Shown: positions 32,074 to 41,714, numbered from the stretch's first letter. The stretch: 62,788 bases of DNA from Oscillospiraceae bacterium (GCA_017627975.1 JAGAFT010000042.1:1-62788), one strand, 5' to 3'. Notes: generated by a model not told the origin, from the sequence alone. Numbers and translations are program-made.

Positions 32074-33387
32074 ATGCGCATGACCGATCTCATTGCGAAA
32101 AAGCGCGACGGACAGGCTCTGAGCACAGAGGAAATCCGGTATATGATCACCGACTATACCGCCGGTGTCATCCCCGACTACCAGATGTCCGCCATGTGTA
32201 TGGCGATTCTGCTTCGCGGCATGGATGACCGCGAGGTCCTGGATCTGACCCTTGCCATGCAGCACTCCGGGGATGTGCTGGACCTCAGCCCCATCTCCGG
32301 GATCAAGGCTGACAAGCACTCCACCGGCGGCGTCGGCGACAAGACAAGTCTGGTGCTGTGCCCCATGGTCGCGGCCTGCGGGCTCAAGATCGCCAAGATG
32401 TCCGGGCGCGGTCTCGGTCACACCGGCGGGACCATCGACAAGCTGGAGAGTTTCCCCGGCTTCTCTACTGCCCTTACCGAGGAGCAGTTTTTTGAAAACG
32501 TCAACCGCCACGGCATCGCCATCATGGGCCAGACGGCCAATCTTGTCCCGGCGGACAAGAAGCTCTACGCCCTGCGGGACGTGACCGGAACGGTTCCGTC
32601 CATTCCCCTGATCGTCAGCTCCATCATGTCCAAGAAGCTTGCCTCCGGCGCCGACGTGATCGTTCTGGATGTCAAGTGCGGCGACGGCTCCTTCATGAAG
32701 ACCCCCGAGGATGCCGAGGAGCTTGCCCGGAATCTGACGCGCATCGGCCGTCTCGCCGGGAAGAAATGCGCCGCCATCATCACCGACATGGACCAGCCTC
32801 TCGGCTTTGCCGTCGGCAACGCGCTGGAAGTCCGGGAAGCCATCGCGGTCCTGAAGGGCGAAGAGGAGGGTGATCTTCTCCGACTGTGTCTGGCGCTGGG
32901 AAGCTGCATGCTGACGGAAGCAGGCTATGCCGCGGACCACGATTTAGCGGAGCGGATGCTGCTTGAGGCCGTGAAGTCCGGACGCGCCCTGGACAAGCTG
33001 GCCGAGATGGTCAGCGCCCAGGGCGGCGACGCATCCGCGGTCTACAAGCCCGAGCTTTTGCCCTGCGCCCCGGTCGTCCGTGAGGTTCCGGCGCCGAAGG
33101 CCGGAACGGTCAGCCGCATCCGCGCCGAAGCGGTGGGCCTGGTCAGCATGAAGCTCGGCGGTGGCCGCGCAACCAAGGAAGACATCATCGATCCGCGGGT
33201 CGGTGTCGTCCTGCACAAAAAGCTCGGAGATGCGGTGGCCGAAGGTGAGTCTCTCGCCGCTGTCCATGCCGCGGATGAGAAGAGCGCCGAAGACGCGGTC
33301 CGTCAGCTTCTTGACTGCTATGAGCTCTCCGACGGCGAAGTTGTCCGTCCGCCCTTTATCCGCAAGATTCTTCGCGGAGACGAATGA
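32074..33387 (+). CDS. pdp: Pyrimidine-nucleoside/thymidine phosphorylase
   Basis: The 437-residue salvage enzyme splits pyrimidine nucleosides with phosphate. The signature KMSGRGLGHTGGTIDKLES and the phosphate-binding KADKHSTGGVGDKTS are both intact, and the C-terminal domain has KAGTVSRIRAEAVG and a lipoyl-like fold. AAGGAGG precedes ATG 32074. Clostridial enzymes usually accept uridine and thymidine, so pdp is preferred over deoA. Confidence 0.93.
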   Translation: MRMTDLIAKKRDGQALSTEEIRYMITDYTAGVIPDYQMSAMCMAILLRGMDDREVLDLTLAMQHSGDVLDLSPISGIKADKHSTGGVGDKTSLVLCPMVAACGLKIAKMSGRGLGHTGGTIDKLESFPGFSTALTEEQFFENVNRHGIAIMGQTANLVPADKKLYALRDVTGTVPSIPLIVSSIMSKKLASGADVIVLDVKCGDGSFMKTPEDAEELARNLTRIGRLAGKKCAAIITDMDQPLGFAVGNALEVREAIAVLKGEEEGDLLRLCLALGSCMLTEAGYAADHDLAERMLLEAVKSGRALDKLAEMVSAQGGDASAVYKPELLPCAPVVREVPAPKAGTVSRIRAEAVGLVSMKLGGGRATKEDIIDPRVGVVLHKKLGDAVAEGESLAAVHAADEKSAEDAVRQLLDCYELSDGEVVRPPFIRKILRGDE

Positions 33388-33430
33388 TCCCGTGATTTCC
33401 GATCCCTCTAAAATACGCTCTGATCATTAA

Positions 33431-33465
33431 AACGCCCGGAGGCATGGCCTCCGGGCGTTCTTTGT
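33431..33465. terminator. Bidirectional terminator
   Basis: AACGCCCGGAGGC-ATG-GCCTCCGGGCGTT is a 13-bp perfect stem with T-rich flanks on both strands, between convergent genes. Confidence 0.75.
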
Positions 33466-33495
33466 GTCATGATTTGCTTTTGTCTGTCGTCTCTC

Positions 33496-34332
33496 TTACC
33501 GTACCGCGTGATAGCGCAGATACTGAAGGATCTCGTTCAGACCCGTGGAGTTGAGGGTGCGGCCGTCTGCGGACGCATACTCCTGAAGGAGCAGGCCGCT
33601 CACATCCTGAACAGAGGAGACCGCGTCGACATAGTAAGCGCCGGTTTCCTCGCATACCGTCTTGATCCAGCCGTTGGCCTCGTTGCACTTTGCCGCGGTC
33701 AGCCCGTCTCCGACGTTGTAGTCCACCGTGACCGAGGTCAGCGGCAGGCACAGGATCCAGGTGTTGGGACTTGCGCTGCGGACACTTTTGATCAGCGCCT
33801 CATACCGGTCGATAAAGTCGAACTGGTCAATATTGGCAATTCCGTCGTTTCCGAGGGCAATCACCAGAATCGGAGGCTGCAGAATCATGGCCGCATTGGC
33901 GGCGGTAACAATCGAGCCGTCATTCGGAAAGACAATCCGGCTGTCCGCGATATCCGCCACCGCCATGACACCGGACGGGGACGTCCACACCTGGGTGGTG
34001 CTCTCGCCTCCGTTCAGCATGCCGTAGCTCTTCAGGCCGATCCACGGACTGTCACACAGGAAGGTCAGGGAGTCGATGTAAGCCTGGCCGGCGTCCTCTG
34101 TCTCCGGCAGCGTCTGCAGCGACCCGTCGCTCATCTGAGCCGGCCGTGTTGCCGCGGCGTCCGCGCTCTCGGTCTGCACCGGCTTGCTGCCCAGCTTCAC
34201 CCCTCCGCGAAACTGTTCTCCACTGTTCCGGGTAAAGGCGGCAAACAGCAGGCCGATGAAAATCGCGAGCAGACACAGAACGATCGCCAGTGCCCAGGCG
34301 ATATTTTTAATTGCAGTCAGTCTGCCTCTCAT
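33496..34332 (-). CDS. Membrane-anchored degenerate SGNH/GDSL hydrolase-like protein
   Basis: The 278-residue protein has an N-terminal membrane anchor (NIAWALAIVLCLLAIFIGLLFAAF). The SGNH fold is recognisable, but catalytic blocks have drifted. Block I GDS is CDSPWIGL, with the serine kept. Block III GTND reads LGNDGI. The block V D-G-x-H-L is SADGRTLN, so the catalytic histidine is replaced by threonine. It is probably an inactive binding protein at the cell surface. The gene overlaps the EF-G-like gene by four bases. Confidence 0.75.
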   Translation of the reverse strand: MRGRLTAIKNIAWALAIVLCLLAIFIGLLFAAFTRNSGEQFRGGVKLGSKPVQTESADAAATRPAQMSDGSLQTLPETEDAGQAYIDSLTFLCDSPWIGLKSYGMLNGGESTTQVWTSPSGVMAVADIADSRIVFPNDGSIVTAANAAMILQPPILVIALGNDGIANIDQFDFIDRYEALIKSVRSASPNTWILCLPLTSVTVDYNVGDGLTAAKCNEANGWIKTVCEETGAYYVDAVSSVQDVSGLLLQEYASADGRTLNSTGLNEILQYLRYHAVR

Positions 34333-36341
34333 TCCTGTTCAGCCAAAGCTTTGGCTTCTTCGATCACCTTCTGCTGGACATTGCCGGGGGCCTCCTCATA
34401 GCGGATGAACTTGCAGGAGAAGGAGCCGCGGCCCTGAGTCATGGAGCGGAGGTCGATCGTGTAGGAACCCATCTCGGCCATCGGAACTTCGGCTTCGACG
34501 GTCTGCATGCCGTCTTCGGCGTTCATGCCGAGCACGGTGCCGCGGCGCTTGGAGCTGATATCGCTCATGATGTCGCCGAGGTTCGCATCCGGAATCGTGA
34601 CCTGGAGCAGGCCGATGGGCTCAAGGATGGTGGGCTTGGCCTTGGGAATGCCGTCCTGATAGGCAAGACGCGCAGCCGTCTGGAAGGCCATATCGTTGGA
34701 GTCAACCGGGTGGTAGGATCCGTCGTAGAGCGTGGCCTTCAGGCCCACCAGCGGATAGCCCGCGAGGACGCCCTTCTGTACCGCGTTGCGCAGGCCCTTT
34801 TCGACCGAGGGGAAGAAGTTTTTCGGAACGGATCCGCCAAAGACCTCTTCGGCAAAGATCATCTCGTCCTGCTCATCCTGCGGCTCGAAGCGGATCCACA
34901 CATCACCGAACTGGCCGGAACCGCCGGACTGCTTCTTGTGACGGCCGTGGGCTTCAACCTTGCCCTTGATCTTCTCGCGATAGGCAACGCGGGCTGGGGC
35001 CAGCTCGGTCTCAACCGCAAAGCGGCTCTTGAGCTTGGCGCAGAGGACGTCGACCTGGATATCGCCCTGGCCGGAGATGACCATCTGGTGGGTCTCGGCG
35101 TTGTTCACAAGCGTGAAGGAGATGTCTTCCTCGTTGAGTCTGGCAAGACCGCCGGCGACTTTGTCGTCCTGGCCCTTGGTCTTCGGGGCGATGGCCATGG
35201 AGTAGCAGGGTTCCGGCATCTCGATGGCGGGCAGCTCTGCCTCGTTCTTCGGATCACAGACCGTATCGCCGGTCTTCCAGTCCATCTTGCCGACGGCCAC
35301 GATGTCGCCGCAGCAGGCGTCTTTCACTTCGGTGGTCTTCTTGCCGCAGATGCTGTACAGACGGCCGAGCTTATCCGTGGAGGAAGCGCGGACGTTGCGC
35401 AGGGACATATCGGAATTGATGCTTCCCTTCATGACCTTCACGAAGCTGTACTTGCCGAACTGGTCGGAAACGGTCTTGAAGACAAAGCCCTGGGTCGGAG
35501 CCGCGGGATCAATGCCATCCATCTCGACCGGAGCCGGGACATAGTCCATGACACCCTGCAGGAAGGCTTCGGTGCCGATGTTCTGCATGGCGGAACTGGC
35601 AAACACGGGAATCACGCTGCGGTCCTTCATACCGGCGCGGATACCGGCGACCATATCGGCCTCTTCCAGTTCCATCGTTTCAAAGAACTTCTCCATGAGC
35701 TCTTCCGTGGCGCCCGCGGCGGTCTCCATAAGCTCCATTCTCAGATCCTCGACATGGCCGGCATCGGCGGCGGGGATCGCGCCCTTGGTGCTCTTAGCGC
35801 CGTTGGTCATGTAGCAGACGTTGTGGACCAGGTCAATAACGCCCTTGCCGTCGCTCGTCGGAATCGTAACCGGGGCAACGATGCTGCCGTACTTGGCGCG
35901 CAGGGCATCCACCACCGCGAAATAGTCGCCGTGCTCTTCATCGCACTTGGAGATCACGAATGCCGTCGGGAGATTGGCCGCCTTGAGGTATTTCCAGCTG
36001 CGCTCGGCACCGACGGAGATTCCGTCCTTGGCAGAGCAGAGGATCACACCCGCTTCCACCGCGCGAAGGGCACAGAGGACTTCGCCGACGAAGTCAAAAT
36101 ATCCCGGGCAGTCCAGGACATTCACTTTTCCGCCTCCGAAGGTAACCGGAGCCAAAGAGGATGCGATGGTGATCTGGCGCTTGATCTCTTCCGCGTCATA
36201 GTCGCATACCGTGTTCCCGTCGCTCACCTTTCCAAGGCGGTCGACAGCGCCGGTGACAAACAGCATACTCTCGGCAAGACTGGTTTTTCCGCTGTTTCCG
36301 TGCCCGAGAAGGGCGATGTTGCGAATGTTTTTACTTTCCAT
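34329..36341 (-). CDS. fusA: EF-G-like GTPase (class 2, FusA paralogue)
   Basis: The 670-residue protein has all EF-G domains in order, but variant GTPase motifs: G1 GHGNSGKTS, RQITIAS in switch I, G3 DCPGYFDF (the usual DTPGH histidine is tyrosine) and G4 SKCD. GRHKKQSGGSGQFGDVWI marks domain IV. Such EF-G2-type paralogues are common in Clostridia beside a canonical fusA. The missing catalytic histidine suggests altered GTP hydrolysis. The role, recycling or stress translation, is unknown. GAGAGGAAG lies upstream of the ATG. Confidence 0.88.
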   Translation of the reverse strand: MESKNIRNIALLGHGNSGKTSLAESMLFVTGAVDRLGKVSDGNTVCDYDAEEIKRQITIASSLAPVTFGGGKVNVLDCPGYFDFVGEVLCALRAVEAGVILCSAKDGISVGAERSWKYLKAANLPTAFVISKCDEEHGDYFAVVDALRAKYGSIVAPVTIPTSDGKGVIDLVHNVCYMTNGAKSTKGAIPAADAGHVEDLRMELMETAAGATEELMEKFFETMELEEADMVAGIRAGMKDRSVIPVFASSAMQNIGTEAFLQGVMDYVPAPVEMDGIDPAAPTQGFVFKTVSDQFGKYSFVKVMKGSINSDMSLRNVRASSTDKLGRLYSICGKKTTEVKDACCGDIVAVGKMDWKTGDTVCDPKNEAELPAIEMPEPCYSMAIAPKTKGQDDKVAGGLARLNEEDISFTLVNNAETHQMVISGQGDIQVDVLCAKLKSRFAVETELAPARVAYREKIKGKVEAHGRHKKQSGGSGQFGDVWIRFEPQDEQDEMIFAEEVFGGSVPKNFFPSVEKGLRNAVQKGVLAGYPLVGLKATLYDGSYHPVDSNDMAFQTAARLAYQDGIPKAKPTILEPIGLLQVTIPDANLGDIMSDISSKRRGTVLGMNAEDGMQTVEAEVPMAEMGSYTIDLRSMTQGRGSFSCKFIRYEEAPGNVQQKVIEEAKALAEQE

Positions 36342-36469
36342 AATATGCTTCCTCTCTAGAATAAAAATAAATTGTATAGACCGATCAAGCAGACATTCCG
36401 TCTGAAACGCGATTCATTCTATTTTACACGATAGTGCCTTGGTTTGGCAACAGAAATTTTCAAATTCCG

Positions 36470-39400
36470 TCAAAATCTCATGAACAGGCTGATCAGGGAA
36501 ACAACGATCGCATCCAGCAGCATCAGTACGAAGGGAAGCCAGGCGCTGACTTCACCGGTTCCGATCAGCTTGACAAATACCAGAAGCATGCCCAGCACCG
36601 CGACAGCCGCTGTAATAATCAGGTTCATGCGGATGGCGACATACATGCTTCTGCCGGTGTCTGCAAGGTGCGTCAGCGGGCCGAGGCCCTCGCGGCAGAT
36701 GACCGCCGAGACCTTGCTGGTTTCGGAGGGCTGTGCTTCCGAAATCCGGAAACGGTCGCCGTAAGGCGGGAAGTCGTATCCGTCCGTCGCCACGTCGAAC
36801 ACATCGTGAAGCAGCTCGGGCGTAATGTTGAAGTCGCGGATGGCAAAAATCGGGTGGCGGTTCGACGCGATCAGCTCCTGCAGAGCCGTGCGGATCTCAG
36901 GCAGACCGATGTAGTTGATTTTGAAAATACCGTACAGCACGCCGTCGATGGCCAGCAGCACCGTTGTCTTATCCACCAGGCGGTAGGGCACCTTGACGTT
37001 CATCAGCTGCATCAGGTCCGGGCTGCCGCACAGAACCGTGCTGCCTTCGATCCGTCCCTGCAGGCCTCCGCCTGAAAGCCACTGGAAGTCCTCCACCTGC
37101 CGCATCCGGCAGTTGTTCTTCTCCATCAGTTCCGCGAAGCACGGGGCCAGGCCGGAACCGGAGGCCGCAACCATGCTCCCGGCAAAGCCGATGACGCGCT
37201 CTGCGCTGTCGTCGGCAAAAATGCGCACCGTCTCGATGGATACCGTTTCCTCCGGGAAGAGATCCCGGTCCGTCACGATCAGATTCCGGCTGCAGCCGAT
37301 GTCGTGGATGCCGGACCAGCCCGCAACGGCAGCGCCGCTGGAGAAGATTCTTCCGGAGCCGATAAAGAACGGAAGCGCAAAGGCAAGCAGTGCCATCACC
37401 GGAACCGCACAGGACAGAATTGCCGAGAGGATATAGAGATAATCCCCGATGCTGTGTTTGACCACCGCCGTGAGCAGTGACAGCAGCAGTGCAGCCAGCA
37501 GCTGGACCAGCGCGCTTCTGCGAAACAGCGATTCATCCGGCGGTGTCTCCTCCGCCCGGCGCACAAAGCCCGCCGATGGCCGCACCGATTTCAGAAGGGT
37601 CAGATCGCTTTTTGCGCGCACTCCCTCTTCCGCCGTCACGCAGTAGACCCGTTTCCCGATGGCGGGGACGCGGATGGACTTTCGCAAAGCCCGGGCCGAC
37701 AGCAGGGAGGAGAGCAAAACGCCCATCAGGGCAAGGCTGGAGAAGAGGCACAGGGGGATGTGCGGAGTTCCGAAACCGCCCACTGCCACGCTCAGCGCGT
37801 CAAACGAACTGATCAGGCAGGCCAGAACGGCCAGCGAGTCGGCCCCAAAGCGTCTCCGGGTCAGATTTACCGCAGCGTTGGTGACCACATCCAGGCAAAG
37901 CAGCATGATGGTCAGCTGCAGCCCGAGGCACATCGCCGCCGAAACCTTGGCTGTTTTCAGCATGCCGCTCACCGGCAGCCCCAGGGTCAGATACGCCAGG
38001 ATGGCAAGGACCACAAGACCGATCTGAAACCGCATGCGTAGCATGGTCACCTGGGAGCCGTAATAGCGCGAGGCATTGGCCACGTTGACCTCTTTGCCCA
38101 GGTCCTCGCTATCGTCCTCCATGGTGGCGGTGCTCTCCCGGTTTCCGATTCCGTTCAGGCGGATCCACAGCGTCATCAGCTCGTTCAGAATCCACTGGCC
38201 GAAGGATGGGAAGTCACCGGAATACAGGATCTCGTCATCCTCTTCCGGATTGAACGTCTCCGCCGCCTCTGTCTGTTCGGCCTTCTCGCCGGCTACGTCC
38301 GCGGACGGCGCTTTTTCTGTGCCGGAGGGTGCGGGCTTCACCTCCGCCTGCTCGCTCGGGACATAGTCCTCGAAGCTTGCATACGCCTTCGGTTCATTCA
38401 GAGCGCGCTTTCTGCCGGGACGGGATTCTCCGAAGCCATGTAGAAGCTTTTTCAGGCGGCCGACAGGCTCTTCGTCTTCCTCGGTCTCTTCGGATTCTTC
38501 CTCCGGCTTCGCCCCGTTCGGGTTTTCCGGTTCAGAAAAATGCCCGTCTTCACCGGAATCATCGGGCGTTTCCCCGGGCGGTTCCGGCGCATCGGCTTCC
38601 TTGTTCAGCAGCTCCCAGCTGCTCTCCTGCAATTCATCCTCCGGCGGGACTTCTTCCTGCGGCGCATCCGCCGGGAAGTCCTCTTCCACCCGATACTCCT
38701 TCTCCTTTTTCTCCGGCACCGGGGCAGGCTCTGCTTTTGACTTCCGTCTGGACCGGAGATTCAGGTTCAGCTTCCGCCGGGGCTTGCTTTTGCTCTCTGC
38801 CGCCGGTACCGCTTCGGATGGATTCTGCTCCGTGTCCGCGCCGATCACCGGCTCGGGCCGGGCAACCGGTTCCGGCTCCGGCGTTCTCTTCTCCCACTTC
38901 TGGATGGCCGCCGCCTTCGGGATCACGCTGTTGATGGCGGCGTCCAGATCCGCAAGCTCATCCTCGGCGCTGTGCGCACCGCCGGCTTTTTTCCCGATTC
39001 CGGGCATGTCCGCATAGATCGGATGCTGATCCCCCAGCATGAATTCTCTCAGAATATCCCGAAAATCCGGAGAGTTTTCCGCAAAAAGCGGTTCTTCCGC
39101 AGCGCTGTGCGCTTTCTTCTTCGCAGGCTCCGGCTCTGGCAGGGGCTCTGTCCCCTGGTCCTGAAGCCCGCCGTCCGGCGGCTCCTGTGCCGGTGCCGCC
39201 GCAGCGTTGTCTCCTTCCGGTTCCGAATCCGCAAACATCCGGAACAGTGCCGTATAGTCAATGTCACCGCCGGCCGCCGCATTCTCCTCCGGCGGGGTAT
39301 CGGGGAATTCTTCTACAATCTGCTGCCGCTTGCGGCCGCTTTTTCGCTCTTTTCTGTTTTTTCCCGCTTTTTCGCCCCTTCCGGGCTTCTCGGCTTTCTT

Positions 39401-39820
39401 TGCCTTTGCACTCTCTTCGCTTCTGAGAGAGTCGGGATTGGTGTTTTCAGATACGGCTTGCGCCGGATCCGCGGTATTCTCCGGAGTCGGCAGCGCCTCC
39501 GGAGCCACTGCTTCTGCGGTTATCTGGCTCTCCTCCTCATTGATCTGCACCGCGGGAGCATATGTTCTGTCCGGCTTCTGTTCGGCAGCCGGTCTTCCGG
39601 CAGCCTCATATCCGTCAAGCAGATATGGTTCGAGCTCGCTCATCATCAAAGCCTCATCGTCCCATATCGCCTGCTCTCCGGCGTCGCTGTTCCGGTCCCC
39701 TGAAAACTCTGACAAAATCTCTTCGAGCGTGTATTCTCTTTCCTGCTCATACACGCCGGAAACCGATTCTGCCGGATCATTCGGCAGATCCGTTTTCTGG
39801 TTCCATTTCTCCCGCTTCAT
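36470..39820 (-). CDS. P-type-ATPase-like membrane protein without catalytic motifs, long acidic N-terminus
   Basis: The protein has ~1116 residues. The first ~540 are low-complexity, rich in E, P, A and K (e.g. KKAHSAAEEPLFAENSP) and probably disordered. The rest has about eight membrane helices in the order of a P1B heavy-metal ATPase, two of them after the cytoplasmic head. The transport motif is SCAVPV rather than CPC, the phosphorylation site reads VTDRDLF instead of FDKTGT, MLTGD became FAIRD, and GDGIND is absent. It should not pump ions. ATG 39820 is preferred; an in-frame ATG at 39907 overlaps rlmB. Confidence 0.75.
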   Translation of the reverse strand: MKREKWNQKTDLPNDPAESVSGVYEQEREYTLEEILSEFSGDRNSDAGEQAIWDDEALMMSELEPYLLDGYEAAGRPAAEQKPDRTYAPAVQINEEESQITAEAVAPEALPTPENTADPAQAVSENTNPDSLRSEESAKAKKAEKPGRGEKAGKNRKERKSGRKRQQIVEEFPDTPPEENAAAGGDIDYTALFRMFADSEPEGDNAAAAPAQEPPDGGLQDQGTEPLPEPEPAKKKAHSAAEEPLFAENSPDFRDILREFMLGDQHPIYADMPGIGKKAGGAHSAEDELADLDAAINSVIPKAAAIQKWEKRTPEPEPVARPEPVIGADTEQNPSEAVPAAESKSKPRRKLNLNLRSRRKSKAEPAPVPEKKEKEYRVEEDFPADAPQEEVPPEDELQESSWELLNKEADAPEPPGETPDDSGEDGHFSEPENPNGAKPEEESEETEEDEEPVGRLKKLLHGFGESRPGRKRALNEPKAYASFEDYVPSEQAEVKPAPSGTEKAPSADVAGEKAEQTEAAETFNPEEDDEILYSGDFPSFGQWILNELMTLWIRLNGIGNRESTATMEDDSEDLGKEVNVANASRYYGSQVTMLRMRFQIGLVVLAILAYLTLGLPVSGMLKTAKVSAAMCLGLQLTIMLLCLDVVTNAAVNLTRRRFGADSLAVLACLISSFDALSVAVGGFGTPHIPLCLFSSLALMGVLLSSLLSARALRKSIRVPAIGKRVYCVTAEEGVRAKSDLTLLKSVRPSAGFVRRAEETPPDESLFRRSALVQLLAALLLSLLTAVVKHSIGDYLYILSAILSCAVPVMALLAFALPFFIGSGRIFSSGAAVAGWSGIHDIGCSRNLIVTDRDLFPEETVSIETVRIFADDSAERVIGFAGSMVAASGSGLAPCFAELMEKNNCRMRQVEDFQWLSGGGLQGRIEGSTVLCGSPDLMQLMNVKVPYRLVDKTTVLLAIDGVLYGIFKINYIGLPEIRTALQELIASNRHPIFAIRDFNITPELLHDVFDVATDGYDFPPYGDRFRISEAQPSETSKVSAVICREGLGPLTHLADTGRSMYVAIRMNLIITAAVAVLGMLLVFVKLIGTGEVSAWLPFVLMLLDAIVVSLISLFMRF

Positions 39821-39878
39821 ACTTACCCCGTTCCGTCGCCAAAAACGACGATCAGATTTTTCTTCCAGGTCCTTTTGC

Positions 39879-40634
39879 TCAGAGACTGCGCTGGCGCATG
39901 ATTTCATACATCACAATTGCGCCCGCCACAGATGCGTTCAGAGACGAAATCTTCCCTTTCATCGGAAGCGACAGGACAAAGTCACAGCTTTCCCGGACCA
40001 GTCTGCCCATTCCCGTTCCCTCCGAGCCGATCACAAGGGCCACCGGGCCGGTCAGCTCCGTTTTCCACAGGGGGCAGCTTCCGTCCGCCGCAGTGCCGTA
40101 AATCCAGACTCCGTGTTCCTTCAGCTCATTGAGCGCCGACCGGAGATTTGCCACCCTAGCCACCGGAAGGTGTTCCGCCGCGCCGGCAGATGCCTTGTTT
40201 ACCACCGCGGTCAGTCCCGCGCTTCTGCGCTTCGGGATAATCACCCCGTGGGCTCCCGCGCACTCCGCCGAGCGGATAATCGCGCCGAGGTTGTGGCTGT
40301 CGGTGATCTCGTCGCAGACCACCACGAAGGGATCCTCGCCGAGCGCCTCCGCCCGGTCCAGAATGTCCTGCACCGTGACGTAATCCCGCACCGCACAGAC
40401 CGCGATGACGCCCTGATGCGCGTGGGTCTCGCTCATGGCGTCGAGCTTGCGCCGGTCGCACTCCACCACGGTGATGCCCTTGTCCCTTGCCACGGTGGAG
40501 ATGAAGCCGAGGGTGCGGTCCCCGTCTCCGCCCGCGATATAGATTTTGTCGATGGGCCTTCCGGCCCGCAGAGCTTCCGTAATGGCGTTCCTGCCTTCAA
40601 TCAGCTCGTTTTCTATCCCGTTTGTGTGTTCCAT
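39879..40634 (-). CDS. rlmB: 23S rRNA (guanosine-2'-O)-methyltransferase RlmB
   Basis: The 251-residue SPOUT methyltransferase modifies G2251 or a related site of 23S rRNA. The N-terminal substrate-binding domain begins ELIEGRNAITEALRAG. The SPOUT knot is in DEITDSHNLGAIIRSAE (motif 1), ALVIGSEGTGMGRLVRE (motif 2) and ISSLNASVAGAIVMYE (motif 3). ATG 40634 follows GGAG by seven bases; an upstream in-frame extension is not conserved. Confidence 0.95.
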   Translation of the reverse strand: MEHTNGIENELIEGRNAITEALRAGRPIDKIYIAGGDGDRTLGFISTVARDKGITVVECDRRKLDAMSETHAHQGVIAVCAVRDYVTVQDILDRAEALGEDPFVVVCDEITDSHNLGAIIRSAECAGAHGVIIPKRRSAGLTAVVNKASAGAAEHLPVARVANLRSALNELKEHGVWIYGTAADGSCPLWKTELTGPVALVIGSEGTGMGRLVRESCDFVLSLPMKGKISSLNASVAGAIVMYEIMRQRSL

Positions 40635-40776
40635 TTTATTCTCCGGCTGCCGGGACCGCCTTGTCGGACCGGCATTTTCAGTACAAAATATTCGAATACA
40701 AATTACAATATAACACAAGATACAGAAAATGGAAAGAGTTCTTTTTCATGTACTTTGGAAACTTTACAATTTTCTG

Positions 40777-40805
40777 TAGACTTTCCTTATAAAAAACAGT
40801 ATAGT
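40777..40805 (+). promoter_or_regulatory. Possible promoter of the rhomboid-like gene
   Basis: TAGACT, a 17-bp spacer and TATAGT, within an AT-rich 205-base divergent region. The -35 box is weak. Confidence 0.45.
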
Positions 40806-40839
40806 ACCCTTATCTATCTGAGTTCGGAGGACGATTTTC

Positions 40840-41670
40840 GTGAAAGATCCCATGCGTCTGATCGACCGTTTCTGTTATCGGCATCCCAATTTCGGCATTC
40901 CCAATCTTATGAAATACCTGACGATTGCCAATGTCGTTTTCTGGATTCTCGGCACGGCGAACAGTGTGCTGATGTCTTATCTCAGCTTTGACGCCGCCCT
41001 GATTCTGCGGGGGCAGATCTGGCGGCTGTTCACCTTTATGGTCTATCCGCCCAGTATGGGCCTTCTGGCGTTTCTGGTCTTCTATTTCTACTACTGGATG
41101 GGAAGCACGCTGGAGCAATATTGGGGGACGCCGCACTTTAACGTCTACCTTCTGATCGGCTGGTTTCTGACCGTGGTGTACGGATTTCTGGTCTATTTTA
41201 TCGGCGGATACCGGATCCGCATCGATTCCCAGTATCTGTACCTGTCCATGTTCTTCTCCTATGCGGCCCTCTTCCCCGATCAGCAGGTTCTGCTGTTCTT
41301 CTTCATTCCCATCCGCATGAAGTACCTGGCGCTCATTGACGCGGCCTATTTTGTGCTCGCCGTCGTTGCCAACCCCTTCCCCCTCAATCTTCTGCCGGTG
41401 GTCGCGGTGCTGAATTTCGTAATCTTTTTCGCCGGCACCCTGGTGAAGAATCTTTCGCGCCGGCCCAGCCGCGCGACCATCAACTTCCGCCAGGCGTCCC
41501 GGAAAATCCGGCAGGAGCAGCGCGATCAGCTCTATCACCACAAGTGCTCGGTCTGCGGACGTACGGACACGGAGTATCCCGGTCTGGAGTTCCGCTACTG
41601 CTCGCGCTGCGCCGGCTACCACTGCTTCTGCATTGACCACATCAACAACCACATCCACTTCACAGAGTGA
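40840..41670 (+). CDS. Rhomboid-like integral membrane protein with C-terminal zinc ribbon
   Basis: The 276-residue protein begins at GTG 40840 behind CGGAGG. About six membrane segments follow the rhomboid pattern (GQIWRLFTFMVYPPSMGLLAFLVFYFYYWMG resembles the L1 loop), but the catalytic G-x-S-G serine and the helix-6 histidine are absent, so it is a pseudoprotease. The C-terminal cytosolic tail has CSVCGRTDTEY..YCSRCAGYHCFCIDH, a zinc ribbon, likely for partner binding. Relatives are common beside pepV in Clostridia genomes. Confidence 0.75.
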   Translation: MKDPMRLIDRFCYRHPNFGIPNLMKYLTIANVVFWILGTANSVLMSYLSFDAALILRGQIWRLFTFMVYPPSMGLLAFLVFYFYYWMGSTLEQYWGTPHFNVYLLIGWFLTVVYGFLVYFIGGYRIRIDSQYLYLSMFFSYAALFPDQQVLLFFFIPIRMKYLALIDAAYFVLAVVANPFPLNLLPVVAVLNFVIFFAGTLVKNLSRRPSRATINFRQASRKIRQEQRDQLYHHKCSVCGRTDTEYPGLEFRYCSRCAGYHCFCIDHINNHIHFTE

Positions 41671-41714
41671 TTTCACCCTGCAATTCTATTTTTTGAAACA
41701 TAAGGAGGTTCCCC

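Noticed and set aside
34311..36359. A 682-codon open frame on the plus strand opposite the EF-G-like gene
   Set aside because: It mirrors a confidently identified gene; its translation is low-complexity and histidine/glycine-rich, as expected from the antisense of GC-rich codons.
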